DNA of 50,770 bases from Bifidobacterium hapali (GTDB taxonomy: Bacteria; Actinomycetota; Actinomycetes; Actinomycetales; Bifidobacteriaceae), in the NCBI RefSeq assembly GCF_002259755.1, contig NZ_MWWY01000033.1, positions 1 through 50,770 on the forward strand. Direction: 5' to 3'. A program made the position numbers and the translations under genes. A model generated the notes under the pieces. That model did no database searches, was not told the DNA's origin, and saw only the letters and a list, made by a program, of their open reading frames with translations. Positions 43,501 to 50,120 of this stretch are shown here, piece after piece. The number at the start of each line of letters is the position of its first letter. The stretch's first letter is position 1.

Positions 43501-44676
43501 TCAGCTTTGGCGGATGATAAACGGTGCGCTGTCGATCGTGATCGTACCGTCGCCGTTCACGTAACCGTCAACGAGCACATATCCGCTGATCATGCGCGGC
43601 TTGCCGTCGTACGTTGGACTCGACGACGGTGGGGGAGTGAACTGCAACGTGCCGGATACTGCGAGTCCAGATGGGCGGGACTGCTGAGGATCCTGTACTG
43701 CGAACGATCTCACTGCCTGGTTCGATGCGGATCGTTCGGTATCGGATGACGATCGGGTTGGTTGGTTGGGTTGGCTGGATGCCGATTGTTCGGATGTCGG
43801 CTGGGTCGCTCGGTCGAGTATTGACTGTGCGGATGCAGTTTGTGTGCGATCGGGTGACGTGGAAACTGACTGTATGGGCTGCGATGCGGTTCGTTCGAAC
43901 GATCCCGTCTGATCCGTATGCGTTGCCTCCGTCTGAGACGACGCATACGGATTGTCGATATCGAAAACGGAAGAATCAGTGGAATCGGTGGAATCGTCAG
44001 CGGATAACGCGCCGGAATCACGCAAGTCATCGACGTCGGCAGGTGCCGCGTCTTCAGAATCCTCGCCGCGTCCTAAATGATAATCTTTCTCAGAAATCAG
44101 ACCATCCATCAGCATTTGCGCGTCTGCGGGCACATCCGTGCCTTTCGCATACTCGGATGCTAGCAGCGACTGCCAGCCTTCCTTTGGCAGATAGCCGTCG
44201 CGCACCCCCGAACGGCAGTCGCCAGCGTACGTACGAGCCAACTCGTCGACTTTTTCGTTGCCGGCGTTGCCCGCGTGACCCTTCACCCACACGAACTTCA
44301 CTGACCCTGCGCGGCGCGATAATTCCACGTCGATCGCCTTAATCAGCGCTGCGTTCTTGACTGGTTTTTTCTGCGCGTTCTTCCAACCGTTGCGCTTCCA
44401 GCCGTGCACCCACTTCGTCGAACAGTTAATCGCATACTGAGAATCAGTTTCGATAATCAGCGGCTCACTGCCGGGATGCGCGCGCAATACTTCGAGCACC
44501 GCGCACAACTCGCCGATCTGATTCGTGCCATTCGTCGCGCCGCCGGCATCGCAATCGCCAGGATGCTCGTGACCGGGCGTGCCGCCAGCGTGCGCATCGT
44601 GATCGGCCCACGCCCAGCCCATTGGTCCGTTAGGATTGCCCAGCGCCGAACCGTCAGTAGATACAGTGATTGTCAT
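43501..44676 (-). CDS. rnhA: Ribonuclease HI with long C-terminal extension
   Basis: Degrades RNA in RNA-DNA hybrids. Catalytic residues are Asp8 (TVSTDGSALGNP), Glu56 (GELCAVLE), Asp78 (IIETDSQYAI) and Asp144 (EKVDELA), with KGHAGNAGNE before the last. The enzyme domain ends near residue 155; the total is 391 aa. Residues about 210-335 are S/T/Q/D-rich and probably unstructured, and a small ordered C-terminal segment follows (MISGYVLVDGYVNGDGTITI). Its start overlaps the stop of a 50-codon ORF that repeats its own first codons. The Shine-Dalgarno is weak (GCGAG). Confidence 0.88.
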   Translation of the reverse strand: MTITVSTDGSALGNPNGPMGWAWADHDAHAGGTPGHEHPGDCDAGGATNGTNQIGELCAVLEVLRAHPGSEPLIIETDSQYAINCSTKWVHGWKRNGWKNAQKKPVKNAALIKAIDVELSRRAGSVKFVWVKGHAGNAGNEKVDELARTYAGDCRSGVRDGYLPKEGWQSLLASEYAKGTDVPADAQMLMDGLISEKDYHLGRGEDSEDAAPADVDDLRDSGALSADDSTDSTDSSVFDIDNPYASSQTEATHTDQTGSFERTASQPIQSVSTSPDRTQTASAQSILDRATQPTSEQSASSQPNQPTRSSSDTERSASNQAVRSFAVQDPQQSRPSGLAVSGTLQFTPPPSSSPTYDGKPRMISGYVLVDGYVNGDGTITIDSAPFIIRQS

Positions 44677-44710
44677 GATTGGCTCGCTTTCTGGGCAATC
44701 CTAACGGACC
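44624..44710 (-). promoter_or_regulatory. Inverted repeat spanning the rnhA start codon
   Basis: Codons 12-18 of rnhA (44624-44643) are exactly complementary, over 20 bp, to 44691-44710 in the upstream ORF. In the mRNA this forms a 20-bp stem with a 47-nt loop that contains the rnhA ribosome binding site and ATG. Confidence 0.7.
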
Positions 44711-44825
44711 CTTCGCGGGCAGGCCTGCTCACCTCGCCTACAGACAGTCCGCTGGACTGTCTGTTATACGGCTCGACATTAGGATTGCCCAGTGCTGGCC
44801 CGTCAGTAGATACAGTAATCGTCAT
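44673..44825 (-). CDS. 50-aa upstream ORF carrying a duplicated rnhA N-terminus
   Basis: It reads MTITVSTDGPALGNPNVEPY, then NRQSSGLSVGEVSRPAREGS and VRIAQKASQS, and stops at TGA 44675-44673, which overlaps the rnhA ATG (ATGA). Its first 16 codons match those of rnhA; nearly all differences are at third positions, with one changed residue (Ser to Pro at 10). The rest contains the 44741-44763 hairpin and the inverted copy of rnhA codons 12-18. TATACT (44838-44833, minus) ends 7 nt before its ATG, suggesting a leaderless start. It may be a remnant of a tandem rnhA copy now used as a coupling leader. Whether the peptide accumulates is unknown. Confidence 0.6.
   Translation of the reverse strand: MTITVSTDGPALGNPNVEPYNRQSSGLSVGEVSRPAREGSVRIAQKASQS
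44741..44763. repeat. Short hairpin repeat related to the adk-flanking 27-mer
   Basis: CAGACAGTCC and GGACTGTCTG are 10-bp arms around GCT. It shares the ACAGTCC/GGACTGT core with the repeats at 12248 and 13033, and lies inside the small upstream ORF of rnhA. Confidence 0.7.
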
Positions 44826-44950
44826 AGCCCTGAGTATAAGGTGCCCACGGCATCATCGCCGCGAGCCTGCCGTACGCTGTGCCCTGTCTGCCGTACGCTG
44901 TGCCCGCCGCGTCCGCTGTGTCTGCCGCGTCCGCTGCGTGCAGCGATACC

Positions 44951-45292
44951 GCGTGGCAGAAAACGCTCGCTAACACCCCTCTCAGCGAGCGTTTTCCGCC
45001 ACGCAAAGTGGGGGTGTGGCAGAAAAGTCTCACTGAGAGAGGCTTAAGCAAGCGTTTTCCGCCACGCAGAGTGGTGAGTGGCAGAAATGTCTCGCTGACA
45101 GCCTGCTCAGTGAGCATTTTCCGCCAGTGGGGGTGTCAAAGGGGTGGCAGGGGGGCAAGGGATATCAGGGGGAGCGTGTGTGGCAGAAAAACGCTCGCTA
45201 ACACCCCTCTCAGTGAGCGTTTTCCGCCACGCAGAGTGGTGAGTGGCAGAAAAGTCTCACTAACACCCCTCTCAGCGAGCATTTTCTGCCAC
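44951..45292. repeat. Cluster of five GTGGCrGAAAA hairpin repeats
   Basis: Units are at 44951-45004, 45014-45067, 45078-45126, 45178-45232 and 45243-45292. The first and fourth share a loop (TAACACCCCTCTCAG) and are near-identical, as is most of the fifth. The fifth overlaps the 3' end of the NadR-like gene, whose final codons V-A-E-N-A-R-stop are the repeat arm. A G-rich stretch lies between units three and four. Confidence 0.9.
45129..45172 (+). other. Potential G-quadruplex sequence
   Basis: Five runs of G (5, 4, 6, 3 and 5) are separated by loops of 7, 5, 3 and 6 nt. It is on the plus strand, inside the hairpin repeat cluster, in the template strand of the surrounding minus-strand genes. 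Confidence 0.55.
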
Positions 45293-46543
45293 GAGGGGAC
45301 TGTCTTGTCGCGGAGTGAACCCGGTGCGCTCGCCGATCACACGAATCGCATGCGCATCACGCTCGGCAAACGTGCGATCATCGAGCATGACCACGCGGTC
45401 GGCGTACGGTGACTCGCGAATCACTCGCATGAGCGTCTCATGGAACTTGTATCGGTCGGACGCCCACTGCATCGCGCGGAATCCGTCGTCCACATACTCA
45501 GTAACCGGCGGAATCACCAGCACGAGATCAGGCCGTTCCTGCCGAATCACCATGTCGAACGTCGAGTCGAGACGCGCGGCTTCCTCGACCGGCAGATACC
45601 GCTCAACGTATGTTTTCGTAACCATTGCGTCGGTGTCGAGAAACACAATGCCGTGATTCGCGTCGGATGCGAGTGCCTGCTCGTTCTGCGCGAACTTGCT
45701 CAAGATGAGCCGCTGATAGTCGAACGCGGTGAGTTCGTCGTCGTCAACGTTGCGATTTTCCTCGAACTCGCGCGCGTATTCGACGGCGATCGGTGCGTCG
45801 AACAGTTTCGACAGTCGCGTAACCATCGTCGTTTTGCCGACGGACGCACTGCCGACGACGAGTACGACGGTGGTGAATTCGCGGCGGAACGTGTGATTAA
45901 TGGTTGACCAGTATGCGCGATCGTGCGGATGCGCACAGATCGTGCGTTGTAGTTCGTCGGAACCGTCGATGAACGTGCCGACGTTCCAGCGTGTGCGTTC
46001 GGGTGACGTCTCCTTAGGCTGGTCAGCTAGCTGTTTTGTTGATGCCTGGTCAGCAGTAGTCTGTTCAGACGTAGTCTGTTTCACAGTCTGTTTCACAGAC
46101 TCAGAAGCCACCGTCGGCCATGTGTTACGCAACGTGCGATTAAGCGGCACAATATCCGTGACAACAGTGATCTCGCTGGCTTGAGTCGGTTGCGCGAGCG
46201 CAGATAACACTACATCCTGCAGCTGTTTTATCCAGTCTGGTGCGTCGACACTCGACGTCGATACAGCGCAGATGAGCTTCTTCGGACTGATTGCCGGATC
46301 GTCGTTAAACGCTTCACGCAAATACCGGAACCGGTTACGCACGCTCATGCCGGTGAGACTGTCGAGTCCGATACCATCGTTCGGGTCTGGCCTCGACGCA
46401 AGAACCAGCACAACACCGTCATAGCGCGACGCAAGATCGTAAATACGCTGCTCCAGCCCGGCGTGCAGCGGACTGAATCGGCTGACGACAACCGCGAAAC
46501 GCGAGCCGGTCAGTGGGGCAGTAGTGAGATTACAACGTGGCAT
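45272..46543 (-). CDS. NadR-like protein: degenerate nucleotidylyltransferase plus ribosylnicotinamide kinase
   Basis: Phosphorylates nicotinamide riboside, and in intact NadR also adenylylates NMN. The N-terminal nucleotidylyltransferase fold has VVVSRFSPLHAGLEQRIYDL, where the HxGH motif is HAGL (27-30), so adenylyltransfer may be lost. Residues about 145-185 are a T/Q/A-rich linker with a small tandem repeat. The kinase domain has Walker A GSASVGKTT (231-239), AVEYAREF, and GIVFLDTDAMVTKTYVERY. There is no helix-turn-helix. At 423 aa it directly follows pnuC (7 nt apart). The last six residues come from an intergenic repeat. Confidence 0.82.
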   Translation of the reverse strand: MPRCNLTTAPLTGSRFAVVVSRFSPLHAGLEQRIYDLASRYDGVVLVLASRPDPNDGIGLDSLTGMSVRNRFRYLREAFNDDPAISPKKLICAVSTSSVDAPDWIKQLQDVVLSALAQPTQASEITVVTDIVPLNRTLRNTWPTVASESVKQTVKQTTSEQTTADQASTKQLADQPKETSPERTRWNVGTFIDGSDELQRTICAHPHDRAYWSTINHTFRREFTTVVLVVGSASVGKTTMVTRLSKLFDAPIAVEYAREFEENRNVDDDELTAFDYQRLILSKFAQNEQALASDANHGIVFLDTDAMVTKTYVERYLPVEEAARLDSTFDMVIRQERPDLVLVIPPVTEYVDDGFRAMQWASDRYKFHETLMRVIRESPYADRVVMLDDRTFAERDAHAIRVIGERTGFTPRQDSPLVAENAR

Positions 46544-46550
46544 CGTGATA

Positions 46551-47369
46551 TCACGCCTTCGCTGGAGCTGGATCGGCAGTGCGTGCGGCCGCTTCGGAGA
46601 TGACGTTCTCCTTGTGGAACCACACCCATGTACCGTAGAAACCGTTGACGAGCATCACGAGCTGCAGTACGAACATCGACATTGCGCCAGGGCCGCCCGC
46701 AGCAAGCTGATTCCACCAAATGACGACCTTGATCACGTCGAGCAGCAGCCATGCGATCCATTGTGAACGGTAACCGTACGTCATCAGGACCTGACCGATA
46801 ATACCGAGCGGCAGCAGCGTGCCGTCAAGCCAAATCTGTACGCCGCCGGTCGCGTGCGATGTGAACACGACGATCAGATAGACAGCGACAGTGAGCACGA
46901 TCGCGAGCAGACCTTGCCACCACGTGATGTTGCGCGCCTTGACTTCCTCGGACTGATCGGACTGCTTGACTTGTGCGTCGGCAGTTACTTTTTTCTGTCG
47001 ATCGAGTTGACGCTGCCAGACGTACACGCCGACGAACTGCATGATCACGTAGAAGATTTGCGAGAAGATGTCACCGACGAGATGATTCATGACGGCGACC
47101 CACAGCCATGTCGCGCAGCCGAGGAAGCCCCACAGATAGTTGGTCAGGCGGCCGCGGTCTACGAGGATGAGGTTGAAGACGATGCAGATGCCGGAGATCA
47201 GGCCGATCCAGTCGGCGGCGGTGTAGGAGCCGGTGAAGATGAACGAGATGATCTGCGCGAGCAGCATTGCTGCGATGAGGACGAATTCGCCGGTTTGGAA
47301 ATCGAGCAGTTCCTGCACGACTCGCTTGGGATTGATAGCGTTTGTGACGCCGTTGATGAGATCGTTCAT
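46551..47369 (-). CDS. pnuC: Nicotinamide riboside transporter PnuC
   Basis: Membrane transporter for nicotinamide riboside, 272 aa with about seven hydrophobic segments (LIAAMLLAQIISFIFTGSY, WIGLISGICIVFNLILVD and others). Family motifs include NYLWGFLGCATWLWVAVMN and the later SQWIAWLLLDVIKVVIWWNQ. A hydrophilic loop around residues 145-165 is rich in K, D and Q. Shine-Dalgarno AGAAGGAAG precedes ATG 47369. With the kinase encoded next it forms an import-and-trap pair. Confidence 0.9.
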   Translation of the reverse strand: MNDLINGVTNAINPKRVVQELLDFQTGEFVLIAAMLLAQIISFIFTGSYTAADWIGLISGICIVFNLILVDRGRLTNYLWGFLGCATWLWVAVMNHLVGDIFSQIFYVIMQFVGVYVWQRQLDRQKKVTADAQVKQSDQSEEVKARNITWWQGLLAIVLTVAVYLIVVFTSHATGGVQIWLDGTLLPLGIIGQVLMTYGYRSQWIAWLLLDVIKVVIWWNQLAAGGPGAMSMFVLQLVMLVNGFYGTWVWFHKENVISEAAARTADPAPAKA

Positions 47370-47458
47370 GACTTCCTTCTTCTGGTTGCGTTTTTCTGCG
47401 AGGTGCGCGGTTGGTTGGTCGGTGCTCTCGCTTGTGGGATCGCGGTTGGCTGCATGTG

Positions 47459-47491
47459 GTCAGTCGTTCGCGAATTAGCGAACGGCTGACT
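47459..47491. promoter_or_regulatory. Hairpin in the pnuC leader region
   Basis: GTCAGTCGTTCGC and GCGAACGGCTGAC form 13-bp arms (one G-T mismatch) around about 7 nt, 90 bp before the pnuC start. It may be a leader RNA structure or an operator. Confidence 0.5.
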
Positions 47492-47579
47492 TTCTGGTTA
47501 TTTGGCAGTCCAATCAGTTGACTGGATTGTCTGTCTGCATGTGTGTTCCGCGATACAGTTCGCAACGCTACATCTAGAT

Positions 47580-47596
47580 ATAGTCATATTGACTAT
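47580..47596. promoter_or_regulatory. ATAGTCA-TAT-TGACTAT inverted repeat, candidate NAD-metabolism operator
   Basis: Perfect 7-bp arms around TAT lie 211 bp upstream of pnuC in AT-rich DNA. The half-site resembles what I remember of NrtR boxes in NAD salvage genes; this similarity is from memory and not checked. Confidence 0.45.
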
Positions 47597-47740
47597 TAGT
47601 AGTCCGATCTGTGAAACGCGATGCTGTTGTGCTGCTCTGTCGTGCGGTTGCTGTCGCTATTGCTGCTGTCGTGCTGTCGCTGCTGCTATTGATGTCGCAA
47701 GCTCCTTGTGCACCGTTCCCTGTGTCCGTGTCGTGATATC

Positions 47741-47916
47741 GCGTGGCGGAAAACGCTCACTGAGTGGCCCGTAAGCGAGCGTTTTCTGCCAGTGGGAATT
47801 CCGCGTGGCGGAAAACGCTCGCTTACACTGGTGCTAGCGTGAGATTTCTGCCACTAAGGAGTGTTAGTGGCAGAAAATGCTCGCTGAGAGGTCACTCAGC
47901 GAGCATTTTCCGCCAC
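47741..47916. repeat. Three GTGGCrGAAAA hairpin repeats
   Basis: Units are at 47741-47791, 47803-47854 and 47867-47916, between pnuC and the pgm terminator. The third has near-perfect arms (GTGGCAGAAAATGCTCGCTG with complement). The first two have partly mismatched inner stems, as if arms had been exchanged between copies. Confidence 0.88.
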
Positions 47917-48009
47917 GAGGAATGGGTATCACGGAGGCACATTACCACTGCATCAACTGCGATGCAGTTCGTGAAACGTGGCGTGAAACATGCTGTGAAA
48001 CGGTATGTG

Positions 48010-48062
48010 AATAACAAAAAAGTGGGTGTCTGTTCTGCGAATCACAGAACAGACACCCACTT
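48010..48062 (-). terminator. Terminator of pgm
   Basis: On the minus strand AAGTGGGTGTCTGTTCTG and its exact complement form an 18-bp stem with a 7-nt loop followed by TTTTTTGTT. It is 33 bp past the pgm stop. Confidence 0.92.
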
Positions 48063-48094
48063 AAGCAATCGCTAACAAATCAATCGTCAACGCA

Positions 48095-49768
48095 TCAGGC
48101 GAGCGCCTTGTCAACGACCTCTTCAGCTTCCTTGAGCACCTTGTCGAGAGCCTCCGGAGACTCGAACGACTCAGCGTACACCTTGTAGATATTCTCGGTG
48201 CCGGACGGACGAGCGGCAAACCAGTTATCTTTGGTCGTGACCTTCAGGCCGCCGATCTTGGCGTGGTTGCCAGGAGCTTCAGTCAGCTTGGCTGTGATGT
48301 CTTCGCCTGCAAGCTGAGTTGCGGTCACATCGTCGCCGGTCAGCTTAGCGAACTTCTGCTTCTGCTCGAACGTGGTCGGCGTATCAACGCGCTTGTACCA
48401 GCTCTCGCCGAAACGCTCAACCTGCGACTGATGCAGCTGAGCTGGGTTTTTGCCGGTCTTCGCGGTGATCTCAGCAGCCAGCAGATCAGGGATCAGACCA
48501 TCCTTATCGGTGGTCCAGATACGACCGTCCTTGCGCAGGAAGCTCATGCCGGAGCTCTCCTCGCCGCCGAACGCGACCTCACCACTGAACAGCGGGTCCA
48601 CGAACCACTTGAAGCCAACCGGCACCTCGATAACCTTCGCGTTAATCGACGCGGCCACGCGGTCAATCAGCGACGAAGATACGAGCGTCTTGCCAACGGC
48701 TGCGCCCTTCGGCCAGCCCGGACGGTTACCGCCGAACAGGTACTCCACGCACACAGCGATGTAGTGGTTCGGATTCATCACACCCCAGTCAGGGCAGACG
48801 ATGCCGTGACGGTCGGCATCCGGGTCGGTGCCGCCGACGAGATCGTACTTGCTCCACGCGCCGGCGTTGAGCTCGTCCACGAGGCCCTTCATCGCGTACG
48901 GCGAGCTCGGGTCCATACGAATCTTGCCGTCGTGGTCGATGGTCATGAAACGCCACGTCGGATCAACTTCCGGACGCACCACGCCGATGTTCAGATCATA
49001 CTTTTCGTTGATCAGCGGCCAGTAGTTCACGGATGCGCCGCCGAGCGGATCGATGCCGAGACGCACACCGGAAGAACGGATCGCATCGAAGTCGATCACG
49101 TTGCCGAGGTCGGACACGTAGTGATCGCGGAAGTCGAAGCCCTCAACGAACTCAGACTTGATGGCTTCCTCGTACGGTACGCGTTTGACGTTCTTGTAAT
49201 CGCCGAGCAGTTCGTTGGCGCGCGCAGCGATCGCGTTGGTGACGTCGGCTGGAGCCGGGCCGCCGGTGACCGGGTCGTACTTGAAACCACCGTCGGTTGG
49301 CGGGTTGTGAGACGGGGTGACGACGATGCCGTCAGCCAGACCGTCGCCAGTGAAACGCTGGGTGCCGTCGGCTGCGCGGTTGTGCGTCAGGATTGCTTGC
49401 GAGACGACCGGGGTTGGCACGAAGTCGTCGCGTGAGTCGATGCGCACGTGCACGCCGTTGGCGACGAGGACCTCGATAGCGGTCTTCTTAGCTGGAGCGG
49501 ACAGTGCGTGCGTGTCGGCGCCGAGGTACAGCGGACCGGTAACGCCGGCCTTCTTGCGGTATTCAGCGATGGCCTGAGAAATCGCGACGATATGAGCCTC
49601 GTTGAAGGAAGTCTTGAGGGAAGAACCGCGGTGACCGGAGGTGCCGAACACGACACGCTGCTCGGGAACGGACGGATCAGGGACGAGGTCGTAGTACTTA
49701 CTGATGACCTCATCGACGTTAATCAGATCAGCTGGGGTGGCGGGAAGACCCGCATTTTTTGCTACCAT
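48095..49768 (-). CDS. pgm: Phosphoglucomutase (alpha-D-glucose phosphate-specific)
   Basis: Interconverts glucose 1-phosphate and glucose 6-phosphate. [10 protein letters not shown] is near residue 41; the phosphoserine loop is VVTPSHNPP; the metal loop is [12 protein letters not shown]; sugar recognition is [10 protein letters not shown]; and the C-terminal phosphate-binding loop is [14 protein letters not shown]. At 557 aa it matches E. coli Pgm. The start is ATG 49768; AGGA is only 3 nt upstream, and CACAAT ends 7 nt upstream, so translation may be leaderless. It is a single-gene unit with its own terminator. Confidence 0.95.
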   Translation of the reverse strand: MVAKNAGLPATPADLINVDEVISKYYDLVPDPSVPEQRVVFGTSGHRGSSLKTSFNEAHIVAISQAIAEYRKKAGVTGPLYLGADTHALSAPAKKTAIEVLVANGVHVRIDSRDDFVPTPVVSQAILTHNRAADGTQRFTGDGLADGIVVTPSHNPPTDGGFKYDPVTGGPAPADVTNAIAARANELLGDYKNVKRVPYEEAIKSEFVEGFDFRDHYVSDLGNVIDFDAIRSSGVRLGIDPLGGASVNYWPLINEKYDLNIGVVRPEVDPTWRFMTIDHDGKIRMDPSSPYAMKGLVDELNAGAWSKYDLVGGTDPDADRHGIVCPDWGVMNPNHYIAVCVEYLFGGNRPGWPKGAAVGKTLVSSSLIDRVAASINAKVIEVPVGFKWFVDPLFSGEVAFGGEESSGMSFLRKDGRIWTTDKDGLIPDLLAAEITAKTGKNPAQLHQSQVERFGESWYKRVDTPTTFEQKQKFAKLTGDDVTATQLAGEDITAKLTEAPGNHAKIGGLKVTTKDNWFAARPSGTENIYKVYAESFESPEALDKVLKEAEEVVDKALA

Positions 49769-49910
49769 ACGTCCTATTGTGCCACGGTAGGGCGAAGATT
49801 ATGGACGAGTTCTGTTAATTTTTGTCATATTCTGTGCGAATGATTCCGGCTGCTGCTGTGCATGGAAATCAATACGTGCTCCGTATTTATCATACCAAGC
49901 CTTGAGTATC

Positions 49911-50056
49911 GCGTGGCGGAAAATGCTCGCTGAGGTGGTGGTCAGTGAGCGAAAACCGCCACGCACTAAGGGGAGTGGCGGAAAATGCTCGCTGAGGTGG
50001 TGGTTAGCGAGCGAAAACCGCCACGCACTGGGAGGAGTGGCGGAAAATGCTCTCTT
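49911..50056. repeat. Two complete and one truncated GTGGCrGAAAA hairpin repeats
   Basis: Units at 49911-49964 and 49975-50026 are nearly identical (loop GAGGTGGTGGT). A third starts at 50037 and loses similarity after about 20 bp. The IS copy begins 65 bp later. A GGCTCCC/GGGAGCC stem lies at about 50068-50090. Confidence 0.85.
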
Positions 50057-50120
50057 GCTATGTTTCTGGCTCCCTTGCTAGGGGAGCCAGGGAGCCGCTA
50101 TTGGCATTAGATAAAAAATA

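Noticed and set aside
44951..45292. Series of rho-independent terminators
   Set aside because: The stems are not followed by T runs, and five in a row after one gene would be redundant; they fit a repeat family better.
46854..47489. Plus-strand open frame of about 211 codons over pnuC
   Set aside because: It lies antisense to a clear membrane transporter; its acidic, Asp/Glu/Val-rich sequence is the shadow of hydrophobic codons.
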